A stretch of DNA of 64,000 bases from Lineus longissimus (Eukaryota; Nemertea; Pilidiophora; Heteronemertea; Lineidae): positions 17,059,501 to 17,123,500 of the forward strand of contig NC_088310.1 in NCBI RefSeq assembly GCF_910592395.1, in the 5' to 3' direction. The position numbers and the translations under genes are program-made. Position 1 is the stretch's first letter, and the number at the start of each line of letters is the position of its first letter. The notes beneath the pieces are model-generated. The model saw only the letters and a list, made by a program, of their open reading frames with translations. It was not told the origin of the DNA and did no database searches. Below, piece by piece: positions 32,692-46,800 of this stretch.

Positions 32692-33753
32692 ATGAAGACA
32701 ATAAATGCGACAATGGAGGACCTTTTTAATACCGCGACGGCAACAGCACCACCAGAAATTTTGAAGTGCCTGGCCGGATACAGAATGAAGCCTTTAAACA
32801 GTGCTAGAAGATATATTCACTTTATCCTTCGTGTGCCGTTGACGCTCATGATAACACCACTTGGACTGATTGGGAATTGTTTGGCTTTTGTCGTCATTGG
32901 TCGTGAGCGGCCTTATACATCAACCTCGATTTTTCTCCAAACAATGGCCGTAGCCGATAGCGTGACATTGGTGGCATGGTTTTTACGGGAGACCACGAGA
33001 GGAATAAACTACTTTGTGGTTTTAATCACCACCTATATGGAATTTTATAATGAGGCGTTTATGTATATCAGACCCGTGATGTGGTTTAGCAAAACAGTCT
33101 CCGTCTACGTCACCATATGCGTCGCAGTCGAGCGGTTCATAGCTGTCTGCAGACCGTTAAAGGCAGCTTCGGTTTGTACCAGAAGGAACGCGTATATCGC
33201 TGTTGGCTGTGTGCTCAGCTTTGCATTCACCTATCGCCTGCCGGTACGATTTGGCTACACGGTCAACTATCGTTACGACCCTTGCGTTGGGAGAATGAGA
33301 CCAAAGTGGGGCCGTTCAGAGCTAGGTAAAAATCCAATTTTCGATATTGTTTACGAGAATACCCTTACAGTAATACTAGATGCAACTTTACCAATCATAC
33401 TCCTGACGGTCATCACATACTCTGTGCTCACCACACTGAGAGACTCAAGGATGAAAATGTCAGAAGGTTTAGTCCGTGACACCCGAAATATACAAACGAA
33501 TTCGGCCACAGTCAGGGTGATGTCGGTGGTGATAGTGTTTATCATACTAGAAACACCAGGGGCTGCATATGAAATGTTAAAAATATTCGAAAAGTACTCA
33601 TCGATAGATATCGACTACACATGGTACGATCCGTTTTATTCAATAATCCGTTTCTTGTCAATATCCAATTGCTTTGTTAATTTCTTTATTTATTTTGCGA
33701 CTGGGAAACGCTTCAGGAGAGGTGTAATAGAACTGCTCCGCGGAAGAAAATAG
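32692..33753 (+). CDS. Rhodopsin-class GPCR, peptide-receptor-like, intact copy O
   Basis: Complete 353-residue single-exon receptor. It carries the same motifs as copy K: NAT sequon, Asp89 in TM2, ERF in place of DRY, Pro234 in TM5, NFFIY in TM7. Against K it differs at few sites (Arg47, Val129, Val185, Phe338-region Cys-to-Phe in TM7, LLRGRK ending), except for a dense patch at the end of TM6: residues 293-302 read YEMLKIFEKY where K has NEIVRILDDY. Such clustering suggests selection or conversion at the extracellular face. The in-frame ATG at 32674 offers a 6-residue longer start. Confidence 0.9.
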   Translation: MKTINATMEDLFNTATATAPPEILKCLAGYRMKPLNSARRYIHFILRVPLTLMITPLGLIGNCLAFVVIGRERPYTSTSIFLQTMAVADSVTLVAWFLRETTRGINYFVVLITTYMEFYNEAFMYIRPVMWFSKTVSVYVTICVAVERFIAVCRPLKAASVCTRRNAYIAVGCVLSFAFTYRLPVRFGYTVNYRYDPCVGRMRPKWGRSELGKNPIFDIVYENTLTVILDATLPIILLTVITYSVLTTLRDSRMKMSEGLVRDTRNIQTNSATVRVMSVVIVFIILETPGAAYEMLKIFEKYSSIDIDYTWYDPFYSIIRFLSISNCFVNFFIYFATGKRFRRGVIELLRGRK

Positions 33754-33915
33754 GTCAATAACATGAATTTCATTCAGAGTTTCTGTTTAATTCGGTTCAG
33801 CACCCCGTTCGAATTGGTGGAATCGAGCTAATTCCGAGTGCCTTTTGGGTTTTCAACAAGACATGCAAGATCCTGTCCGAACGTAAATATGAGATTTTAT
33901 TTCAATTTTGAAATA

Positions 33916-34204
33916 CTGGATCCACTCACCAATAAGATCCCGAGCCCAGCAATACCCGATTTGTACCACCGCCGCGATGGGTAGAGTCTAACAAAGTAAT
34001 CGTCATGAATAGTCATGACTCTACAGCGGAACTTTTCACATTACAGTTAAAGACCAATTGGAAGAAACGGAGACAAGATATCGCACCCCTTTTATGCCTG
34101 CGAAAGGTTTACTATTATGCCTGTTTGTTTAGGCTCTACCCATCGAGGCGGTAATAGAAATCGGGTATTGTCGGGCTTGGGATCTTATTGGTGTGTGGAT
34201 CCTG
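33916..34204. mobile_element. 289-bp Tc1/mariner-like MITE, copy 3
   Basis: Same ends, length and flanking TA (33914-33915, 34205-34206) as the other two copies. Confidence 0.85.
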
Positions 34205-34206
34205 TA

Positions 34207-34398
34207 TACCTTTAACGGGCATCATGTCAATTTCTTACAAACATGACTTCAATATCGAATCACGCTATTTCGATATTGAATCCGACTTCAATATTTGATT
34301 GCGACCGCAACATTGAAGTTGTGATTCTATATTGAAATAGTGTGGATCAATATTGAACTCAAGTTCATAAGAAATTGAAATAATCCCCGTTAAAGGTA
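34207..34398. repeat. CAATATTGA-rich inverted repeat, copy 3
   Basis: TACCTTTAACGG and CCGTTAAAGGTA ends; near copy of 21441-21632. Confidence 0.6.
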
Positions 34399-34941
34399 CA
34401 TTTCTAAAACTAATTAAAATCTTCTTTGCGATATACTGATGAGGGAGAGATGCTTTTTTAAACTCTGTGCCAATTCATTTTTTGTACATTGGTTGGTGAC
34501 ATTTTATGGTGGAAGTGGCGATTTCACCTCTCTCGGCGTAAGAGGTTGAAAGAGCCTTGTTTCGAGAATAATTCGTAAGCGAATTCTGGAGCAACATTAT
34601 TGACCAACATTATTATAGTTTTCTCATCGAATAAAAAATATATCATTCCCAATTATTATAGATAAAAATATTGAAAATTATACATAACTTAAACTATTGA
34701 ATTTTGTAGCGGGTAATATGCCGCAGTGATGCACCAGCAATATGCATGTTTGACCAATAGAGGTTATGGAGAAAAAATGCCCATTTTCTGCAGCGAATAT
34801 TTTGAGTTGGTAGATTGATCTTGAGTCTGTGGCTTCGTTATCAAAGTTTGTGCAGTGCCCTCATTATCTCCCCATGAACAATGATAGACAGAAAATATTA
34901 ACACCAAGGCGCTGGTTGGTGTTTCGAGAACTTCTCCACAG

Positions 34942-34985
34942 CATGGAGGTAAAATAAGATATTTATATTTATTTATACCTCCATG
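34942..34985. mobile_element. 44-bp palindromic micro-insertion with 7-bp target duplication
   Basis: Extra sequence relative to the matching spacers at 1327 and 22173. The ends CATGGAGGTA and TACCTCCATG are inverted copies of each other, and TCCACAG is duplicated on both sides (34935-34941, 34986-34992). Confidence 0.8.
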
Positions 34986-35329
34986 TCCACAGTGAACAAA
35001 AAACAGCTGCACGATCGGTTTGTAAATTGGATGTGTTATTCTCTAGGTATAGTATTCGCCTTCCATGCAAGGCAGAATGCGCGTTTTTAGGTGCCACTAC
35101 GATAGCCACCGCTAGTTTATAATTGGCCTAGTGACTCCTTCTTTGGCGAGAAGAAGTGTCCACGGAAACGAATCATGTTTATCATTTGCTGGGGTCGTTT
35201 GGGTGCTCTGGCATAAACAACAGCTACCAGGAACATCGATTTTACGTCTCATTCGAAGGACTGTAAAGAGCAAGGAATTTTACTGGTTGTTCCTTGAAAC
35301 CCACCATTGTTCATCCAAATATTCAATCC

Positions 35330-35397
35330 TTGGTTCTCCCCGGGATCGAACCCGGACCTTATTGCATGCAGCCACCCGTGTTGCTCTAAAGCTCCTT
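35330..35397 (-). repeat. tRNA-like (box B) segment upstream of copy P
   Basis: Minus-strand box B with perfect T-stem (35338-35354 in plus coordinates). Confidence 0.4.
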
Positions 35398-35452
35398 ACT
35401 TATTCATGAGAAGTCTCCATTGGAGATCACACCGATATACGACAAGGAAAAG

Positions 35453-35678
35453 CTGATAGATCGATGCCCAAGTGATGTGATCCTTATACAGCACATGTAC
35501 TTTGGGTATCGATCGGTCAGGTTTTGGTCCGTGAAGAGACATCTAAATTATTTAAATTAAATTACCATATTTTATAGTGCCCTATACAGGTAAAACGAGC
35601 TCTAAGGCATTTACATTGGTAAAACACTGGTGTAAAACATAAGAAATTTAAAATCTGATGTCTCTTCACGGACCAAAA
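35453..35678. repeat. Split double palindrome upstream of copy P
   Basis: Second palindrome arms 35522-35543 and 35657-35678, separated by the AT-rich insert (35545-35652) with ATCT on both sides. Confidence 0.8.
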
Positions 35679-36003
35679 GGGATGCAACCTCGTTGGATAT
35701 ATCGGATGGGCTTAAAAATCTCACAAAAGGTAATGAGCGATAATTCATGCACTCTATAATCGATTACATTATAATTTATCGATAGACCGCATGGGACGTC
35801 ATTTTAATTAACCTTCTTTAGTCTCACGATCTCTTAAGCACTCAGAAAAAAATTTAACAGAACTTACGATTAAATCAAAACTTTCAACAAAATAAAAAAG
35901 TATCCTCACATACATGTACCTGCTCCCATTTATCATTTTTTTGTGGTCAAAGTTATTTTTGGCCATTACATTCATAGTTCTAGAGCCCCACCCCCCCTCC
36001 CGA

Positions 36004-36009
36004 TATAAA
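36004..36009 (+). promoter_or_regulatory. TATA box of copy P
   Basis: TATAAA after a C-rich run, 181 bp before the ATG at 36185. Confidence 0.5.
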
Positions 36010-36184
36010 GGGATGTTGACCGTTTTAGCCAAAAGTCGAAAATATGACTTGTGATATAGTGCTCATTGTACGACATGTCAAAATGGTTTATTCGGTCAAA
36101 TGATGATTGTCAGTATGGTACCAACTGACGAATTACTCTGAAGTGTACCGAAGCATTCGAGTTAAGGTGCTCTTTTATAGACAA

Positions 36185-37229
36185 ATGAAGACAATAAATG
36201 CGACAATGGAGGACCTTTTTAATACCGCGACGGCAACAGCACCACCAGAAATTTTGAAGTGCCTGGCCGGATGCAGAATGAAGCCTTTTAACAGTGCTAG
36301 AAGATATCTTCGCTTCATCCTTCATGTGCCGTTGATGCTTTGGTCTGATTGGGAATTGTTTGGCTTTTATCGTCATTGCTCGTGAGCGGCCTTATACACC
36401 AACCTCGATTTTTCTCTAAACAATGGCCGTAGCCGATAGCGTGACATTGGTGGCATGGTTTTTACGGGAGACCACGAGAGGAATAAACTACTTTGTGGTT
36501 TTAATCACCACCTATATGGAATTTTATAATGAGGCGTTTATGTATATCAGACCCGTGATGTGGTTTAGCAAAACAGTCTCTGTCTACGTCACCATAATAT
36601 GCGTCGCAGTCGAGCGGTTCATAGCTGTCTGCAGACCGTTAAAGGCAGCTTCGGTTTGTACCAGAAGGAACGCGTATATCGCTGTTGGCTGTGTGCTCAG
36701 CTTTGCATTCACCTATCGCCTGCCGATACGATTTGGCTACACGGTCAACTATCGTTACGACCCTTGCGTTGGGAGAATGAGACCAAAGCGGGGCCGTTCA
36801 GAGCTAGGTAAAAATCCAATTTTCGATATTGTTTACGAGAATACCCTTACAGTAATACTAGATGCAACTTTACCAATCATACTCCTGACGGTCATCACAT
36901 ACTCTGTGCTCACCACACTGTGAGACATAAGGATGAAAATGTCAGAAGGTTTAGTCCGTGACTCCCGAAATATAGGAAAGAATTCGGCCGCAGTCAGGGT
37001 GATGTCGGTGGTGATAGTGTTTATAATACTAGTAAGACCAGGGGCTGCATATGAAATGGTCAGAATACTCGACGACTACAGTCATCTGTAAATATAGACA
37101 ACAATTGGAACAGTCCTTTGCGTGTGGTTATATAGCCACTTTTTGATAATGTCCAATTGCTTTGTTAACTTCTTCACTGGAAAACCGTTCAGGAGAGGTA
37201 TAATTGATCTGTTCCGCGGAAGAAAATAG
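36185..37229 (+). pseudogene. GPCR array copy P, chimeric pseudogene
   Basis: The 5' part has the 14-bp TM1 deletion and the Gln-to-stop change (CTC TAA, about 36417) of copy B, plus a 3-bp insertion (extra Ile) in TM3. The frame fails at TGA 36921-36923. From about 37075 it matches copy C instead (ATCTGTAAATATAGACAAC, ATTGATCTGTTCCGC), with further deletions in TM7, and it is followed by relic Q, the sister of D. It therefore looks like a B-type 5' half fused to a C-type 3' half. Confidence 0.85.
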
Positions 37230-38033
37230 GTCGCTCACTTGAACATCGCTTACAGATTTGTTTCATGTGGTTCAGCTCCAGCATCCCCTTCGATTTGGCA
37301 AGTCGAGCTATTTCCGAGCATTTTGGTTTTCAGATACAGAACCACGAAGTTTTTTAACATTGCTGGTAGATAGCTTCGCTTCATCCTTCGTGTGTCATTG
37401 ACGATCACACGACTTGGTCTGACAGGGAATTGTTTGGCTTTCATCGTCCTCGGTCGTCATCGGCCATGTATACCAACCTCTATTTTTTCACCAAGCAATG
37501 GTCGTGGCCGATATCGTGACTTAGGAAGCGTGGTTTTTACGGGAGACCATGAAAAATATTAACTATCATGTGGTTTGAATCACAAAGTATATGGAATTTT
37601 ATGATGAGGCGTTTACGTGATATGGTTTAGCAGATCAGTCTATTTTACAGTGTGCGTCGCAGTCGAGAGGTTCATAGCTGTCTGCTGACCGTTAAAAGGC
37701 AGCTTCGGTTTGTACAAAGAGGAACTCGTATATCGCTATTGACTGTCTGCTCAACTTTGCATGCATCTATCGCTTGCCCAACCGAAGTAGCTACACGGTC
37801 AATTACCTTCACGACTCTTGCGCGGTAATGATGAGAGCAAAGTGGAGTATTTCAGAGCTACAGACATGTTGCAATTATGCCATCGGCATTGTTTGGTTAC
37901 GATCGTATCTTATCGTGCCTAGGCATATCGTCGCATCATTGGAGGTCGCTGCATTTGTGTCGTATCGTACCGTCTTTTGATACAACGAGCCCGAATCGTA
38001 CTTCGATTTCTATCGGCTCGTACTGTACATGTA

Positions 38034-39683
<1,650 letters not shown>

Positions 39684-39907
39684 TATATTTCATACCATGA
39701 ATTTTTTTGGGTCGTATTCTAGTTTCTATCGGACCGTATCACAAAAATTCATTGCACGGTACGCGCACAATACGACACGGTCTGCGGATCATCGTCGAAT
39801 CCTCATCGGACCGTACAGCTCAAAAACGATACCTAGTTCTGGTACTGGCTGTATAGGTGAAATCCAATTTTCGATATTGTTTAGGAGAATACGCTCACAC
39901 TATTAAT

Positions 39908-40335
39908 GAGACAAGACCACCCTTGATTTTTTAGGCCTTTTAGCCATTAAATTGTCAATGTTTGACTGCCTCGCATCAAATACTGCGTGGGGTTTTGAAT
40001 CTGAAATTTTGATATGATAACCCGGACAGTCGGGCAAGTAAATGGTGAAAAGTAAACTGGTAGTTGACCACGGAAATATTTTGATAATCGACAAATTGGA
40101 AAAACGTTGATATTTCCACTCTTTTCAACCAACTGGCAGAAAAATCTCAAAACAAATTAGCAAAATTCAAATTAAATTTTTTCATCAAATAATTTCTTTA
40201 TATCTGTAGACTTGTCACACTAAATATCTTTTCAATACCTCTCCAAATATGCACTTGAAAGTTAAAAACATACTCGCGTCTAATTGATAGGTCTGGAACC
40301 TCCAACCTATGAATATTCAATGGTGGTCTTGTCTC
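39908..40335. mobile_element. 428-bp MITE with GAGACAAGACCACC ends
   Basis: Ends GAGACAAGACCACC and GGTGGTCTTGTCTC are perfect inverted copies, extended by TT/GA after one mismatch. TAAT is duplicated on both sides (39904-39907, 40336-40339). Relic D has the empty site with a single TTAATAGA. No coding content. Superfamily not assigned. Confidence 0.85.
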
Positions 40336-40385
40336 TAATAGATACAGGTTTACCAATCTCACTTCTGAGTGTCATCAGTGACATA

Positions 40386-40832
40386 ATCCGACATATGATA
40401 TATCGTTATATCATGTTGACAAGACCTACTACAATAATTAATTTATTATTATGACATACCCTAACCTGGGATTTTAGAAATTTTGGAAATGTTCTCTTGA
40501 GAGGACAACTCTAGTAGGCCCCCAGTGCACACCTCGAAAGCAAGGCATTCTCCGCAGACACCGTAGGCTGCACTTCGCGTAAAAGCGTCCAGAGTATTCG
40601 GACGAATTGTCTGAACACGATTCTCCGTACTGTATTGTAAGGCTTTCATTTAAAACGTTGTAATGCAAAGATAAATTGACCACACTATTAAACTGCATCT
40701 TTAAAAATAATCAACGCAAACGAATCACTCTGATTTCGTCGGTTTATCATCAGGTTGGTTTCGAAATATATTCTAACATGGAATTTGGTGGGAAATTCCT
40801 TCTCAAGGGTGAAGTTTGGCTCGGCCAGTGGG
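40386..40832. other. Region between the receptor array and the SLC6 gene
   Basis: No gene seen. It should contain the 3' UTR of the minus-strand SLC6 gene. A minus-strand AATAAA at 40448-40443, about 385 bp after the stop codon, is a possible poly-A signal. Confidence 0.4.
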
Positions 40833-43800
40833 CTATAATTTAGCCGTATTCCACACAAGTGCTGTGCCAGTTTCTTCGGATTCCTTCGTGCAGTTGATAT
40901 ACGGCAAAATCCTTCTTTTCCGCGACCCACTCAGGGTGGCGGTATACAACTCTCTGTATGCAGGTAAAGCTGGACCCCACTCAGGTGCTGGCTGAACCGC
41001 GTCTTTTAACCTCTGAAAATTAGAAAACATACGTGCAGATGTTACATGTAAACTGTGTTAGAAACCGTGCTACTTCCTGATGCATTGCCGGATTCCAACA
41101 GACCTGACATTACACGTCCACTTTTCATAAAGAAACGCCTTGCCTGTTCGACGAGAGCAATATCCTAAAATGCTTTCTTGCCCAGCAAGATTAATGACTT
41201 TATGCATGGATCTGATACGACTCCCAATTCGACTTCAACGTGAATGAATCACAGTTGTCTTGCTGCAACGTCGATTTAATTAACAACTGCTATTTTTTAT
41301 GAGAACTGATCAACGTTTTCATTTTAACAAACTACATCATTAGAGGCTCACATGCAAAGTAAAAACTTTTGGGGGCATCATCGCCCTCATAACAGGTATG
41401 ACTGTGAAGGTGATGTGGTGACACTGATTATAGTACTGATTAATTTTTTTCTGATGAGGTATTGAGCAAAATGACATCCCACATGGCCACTGAAGTCAAG
41501 ATTCAAAAATGGCAACGCAAGAACCCTTCCTCTGAATCTTATCACCCGCAATGATCGGGCCTCGAAAAAAACGCATAGCCTCGCTAATCCCTTATAACAA
41601 ACAAAAGGAAAATTGACATTTCTGTGGAAAGTTTTATGAGATCACACCGATGTTCAAAAAGAACTTCCCCTATTCACATACAATCGGCTTGATCACATAA
41701 AACATTCCGATCCACATTCCCAATAAAATCTATGATTGCTGCTGTGGGGGCAATATTCCAGCTGATCATTCGAATTTCGGAACAAATCATCCCGACAAGT
41801 ATGGGAGAATTTCCAATAAAATTGAGGTATACACGGATGAGCGTAATCAAAGTCGACATCCCATTTTTAGATTCTTGCAGAATAGACTTTACAATCATAC
41901 AGAAAGTAAATCTTCAAATTATGTCACCTTTCAGTACACATCACATCACTTACACGTTTAACATTTCCTTTGGCAGATATCAATACTTTCACCATGAATA
42001 ATGGAATGGGCACAAATGACAAAAGAGCGTATGTCCAACCGATTGCCACTGCCCACTGTGGGTAGACATAACTGCCGTACGACACTGGTGTGTATCGTAT
42101 CACACTCAGCAAAAATATACCCTGGAACAAAGGAAAGGAAAAGGAAGACATCAATATTGGATCTGCATACGTATCTTTGTAGCTACGCATCTCCGAGGGA
42201 GCCATGTCATCATGCTACTGACTGACCGCCGATTTTGAGTTATACTGCGTGTTGATAAAAACAGTGTGCTAATAAAAGAGTTAGAATCCACGGCGAATAA
42301 TGGAGGCTTTCAAGGAGGATAAATTGAAGTGCTTAACGTTGGAATTTATACGGCAGTACGTGAAGAGATTAAAAATCACAAAATTCCTAACCTCTTTATC
42401 GGAGAACGAAATGGTGTCATGTCGGCTAATTAAATTACGTGTAACGTGCTTTGTATTCGATTTAAGACATTGCAGAAGTTGTTTTCAGCCACTTATGATT
42501 ACGTCCTTATATAGGGCTTGGGCCTTGCCATAAAAAAGTTCAACCAGATCAGTGTGAACGATGCCTCGCTACCCCGTACTTGCACTGGTGGTAAAAATTG
42601 TGACAGGGCGTTCACGGCCCTGGAAAATCAGTTCCCCAGATTGTCGAGAATCTTATCTTGGGATGATACGAATAAAGACTAGCAAAAGCTTTTACTTCAA
42701 TTTTGTTCAGAAAGGCCTTGTGTATATGTACATGGAGTTTTAGGTTAAAGCACTTGCTAGTTATTATTCATATCACCCCTGATCTTAATGTTGGGTATCA
42801 AGGCTGCTGGTTTTCCAATTTGTCGACCAGCCTGAGCCCTGGGAGAATACCGCATCACAAAAAACGGCCAAAACGTGCGCAAATTGGTAAATTCACTAAA
42901 ATAATCCGTGTCCACATAGACGATATGACACTAATGCATATAATTTCGAAGTAAATTCACCAGCGGGTTACTCAGTGGTGCTCGCTCAGAATCAACCCAT
43001 GCATTGTTACCTCCTTAGGTACTTCTGGTATAATGAGTCTGCAATATGACATGTACCATGCCGGCTTACCAGCATCAATCCTAACGTCTCCTAGGATGGA
43101 TAATACGACGGTAGATCGGCATGGGCAGGCACATGTACAGCCCTTGTTCTATCTAAATTTGACGTACAATTCCATATTTAGTAGTTTACTCGTTTGCTGT
43201 GGCCCACGCGATATATGCCAAGCGGCGAAAGATTGACGACCAGCACCACTTACCATCGTCAAAGCTGGTGAAACACCTCCCCACATTATCTTCCAAATAA
43301 AGTGAGGCTGGTAACCAATCATCAGCTCGATGTCTTTGAAGAATTGATTAAGCCCTGCACGAGAAAAGACACATTGAAAACTATTTGGCCATTGGTAATA
43401 TCCTGCAGGAGGTAACTGTAAAACTCGGGGAGAGTCGCCCTCTCTGTCACATAAGTATGTTCATTGACTGGGAGACGAACTCAGGACCTCAGAGGACTCT
43501 GGCGCTGATGTTAATTTGAACATCAGTCGGACATCCCGTTATGAATGGATAGTAAATGTTGAAAACACAAAAAGAGTGTTCAGACTCATATAGAGTCAAA
43601 GTAGAATTTCTTCTCGAAATTTGATTTTCTTATATTTTAGTGAAAGTGTTGAGAAAGGGTCTGCCGCCAGGGCATACATATTAGCACCTGAGAATAAAGA
43701 AATGGTTACTGTTTTTATTATCACATCAATTGATAGTAAGGCCATATACAACCCTTTATGTAAAAAACGAAACTTAGTGTGAAAGGTTTACGTCTTAACG

Positions 43801-46800
43801 CTTACTGTGAAATCATTTGACGCTTTGATAGAAATATCAACGCTCAAAGTAAATGAAAAGGTCAGGGGCCATTGTGCTCACCGTATAGATATTTTGTAGA
43901 CATTCATGGTGGTTAAGAAACGTGCTATAGTATGTAGCCAAATGGAAATGTTATGCCATTTAACCTAGTCTGTGACCTCATACCATAATGGTGGTTAGAT
44001 ACCAGATTGGTGGCAATCGGGCAGGTTGTTCTGCAATAATCGCATTTTTAAGGTTTTCAGATTTGGCCCCCTGGTGGCCAAGCTGTGAATCAGATCGAAC
44101 CGAACTGGGATCATCTGACTATATGGTACCGAACATGTTTACCAAATGTGAGATCAGTTGTCACTGCTGTCAAGAAACATGCCCCAGTTCGCTAATTAAT
44201 TTCAACCTTTTCAGTTTTGGCCCCCTGGTGGCCAAATCGAGAATTAGATTGGACCGAAATTTAGCGTCAAAGGTTATATGACCTAGAGAGTCATGTCTGC
44301 TAAATTTCAAGTTCATAGCTTTGGCGGTAAAGAAACGTGTCATAGTTACACCCTAACGGTCAATTTATGCCATTTGACCTCTTTGATCTAGACAATCTTG
44401 AGTCAAATCGAACACCCGCAAGATTTGTAGTTGATGGTTTTCCAATTTTGTTTCAGCTCTTCGATCATTCTCTAAAGCAGCGATAATATTCAAGCATCAA
44501 GCATATTGTCTCTGCTCCATTGGCTTCGATTGCTCGAGTATTGCATGTATAACGTACACAAATGTACGCGACAAGAATGCTCGAAAAACATACCGTAAAT
44601 GTGGCGATTTACTAACGATCTTCGAGTCTGCTGTACCCTGTTTAATATTACTAAAGTGAATATTCATTTCCATTTAGAGCCGATTAGAACTGGTCAAGGG
44701 CCAGAACTCACCTCCGTCCGCACGAACAAACCTGATCACACAGCAATTTTCTATACGCTACCAGTCCTCATAAAACCCCTTAAAATCACAGTTTTTTAGG
44801 GGGAAATTTTTCAGACAAAGAAATGATATGAAATATGACAACCATTTTGGAATTTTGGGAATAAAAAACCCCACAGAAAGGCCAGTAATTTCGTGGATGA
44901 GGTATTTCACCATATTCAGATTGCAATGGCGGCCATTTCAAGCAGGGACAGAACTACGTCAATATAAATAGTTCCGGTCATGTGCAAGGAGGTTGCTCTT
45001 AGATAGCAGAAAAAGCCTTATTCGTTATTTTTAGTACGCTCAAGTCCTGGTGCCAACATCCCGACTCTCATGCGTTTGCGTCACCACTAGTATCGAGCCT
45101 CACAAACGTTTGGGTGAGCGATTTAGCGATCTCAAGACATTGCGGGTCAAGATGGGCGCGAAAGACTCTCCCGCTACGTGAGTGCACGCCGAGATCGGAA
45201 TTCACGTCACCCCGTTATTACGACGAACATCATTTCCATCATCGTCGCAGAAATGGGGTAATCGGGCGCCTGCAGCGTGACGTCGTGGTGTAGATTTTTC
45301 ACCCCAGTGGCGGATGATGTTGTAAGAACACGTAAAAATATACACTGCGTCCATTTCGTAATTTTCTTAATGTGGCTTCGAACAATAAGAAAAATGGGAA
45401 AGAAAAGGCGTGATTTGCGAGGCTTCCGCCTCCCAAATCTCGGCAAAACAACACTGCCTTCACTGTCCTCAGTGACCCTGTTGACGAGGTGAACTCAAAA
45501 TGACGTCCGGCCTCAGGGAGCGGGAAAGAAATTGGCGCACTAGAAATTCATTGACCCTTTGACTTTGAGGGCGAAGATTAACGAAAGACTTGATTTTCTT
45601 AAACCTCAGATTAAAATTTAGAAATCGTCAAAAACTTTCAGAGGTATAGTTTGCTCATGAAACAGAAGAAGGATATTAATCCTATCAAAATAAAGAGACA
45701 CCCATTACTTTCAGTGTCGGTTTTTACATTAGTGGTTGTGACAAGGCAAACGCCAATTGAATGTATTGAGTGTCCCTAAATGCACTCACTAGTTTCACTG
45801 TGTAAGTAATATCTTACCGTAGATCCATGATATGACCACGAGCTCTGTGAAGAAGATGAGAGCCACAGACAAAGTGGCAACGTACCAGTCCAATAAGGTG
45901 AGCACGTATACTCCGCCCTCAAAATAAAAATTTTAAAGAAAGAATGATACAGTGAAATCCCTCCTAATGAATTTTCAAATTCAATATCAAATGTCAAATA
46001 TTCAACGAACAGTGATCAGGTCCATGATATGCATGTAAGGAAGGATCGACAGTTCTTTTTTGCTATCGCACATGTACAATGTAAACATAAACGATTAAAA
46101 CCTCCAATATCCTTTCATTTTGTTACTTGAACAGCATATTTCATGGATCGGAATCACCACTTTGAACCATGACGCATGGGTGAGAAAACAAAAAATGTAG
46201 GTACTTGTGGCTATGTTCTCGGATCATGCATGTTCATGTGCCTTTGTCTCGTTAATTAATCTTATAATTGTTCGTTTATGAAGACAACAAAGCCAAAACA
46301 TAAGTTGGTGCTATTACTCGGAAAAAATACTTAAATAAGTGAAAAATGGCTCCATCCAAATTGGAGATATTCCGTCCGTATCGGCGCATATCTGGATTGG
46401 CGTAGTATGGTTGCTTACCTGCATGACACATGGTATACCAAGAATCGCGATAACAAAACAGGTCAGTGCGGTCAACAGCATTCGCCTCAACCGACCACGG
46501 AGTAGGCGAGGGTTGTTGTCGACGATGGTCGTGATCACTGTCTCCACGCTTGCAAACTGAATTGAATGGAAATGATAGCAAGATACATGAAACTAAGATA
46601 CGCGTAAATCTTATAATCATGATGGGAATCTTAGTCTCTTTTGTAGTGACAGGAAGCTTCTCAGTTATGACAAGATGCCTCTCAAAAAAACAGAATACGT
46701 ATAACCCAACATTTGATGATAAATTTCTACAAAGATCCGGGCTGAAACGAATTTTGAAATAGACGACGTTTAGAACACTCACATTAAACATGTTAAAGGA

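Larger units (their letters stand above)
33754..36184. other. Intergenic spacer between copies O and P
   Basis: No gene. Third copy of the 146-2522 spacer: MITE, inverted repeat, AGTGGCGATT block (34513), tRNA-like segment (35330-35397), split palindrome and TATA box. It alone carries a 44-bp palindromic insert at 34942-34985. Confidence 0.8.

Noticed and set aside
43460-43500. Second box-B-like tRNA element (GAGTTCGTCTCC on the minus strand)
   Set aside because: Weak T-stem and no repeat copies in the window.
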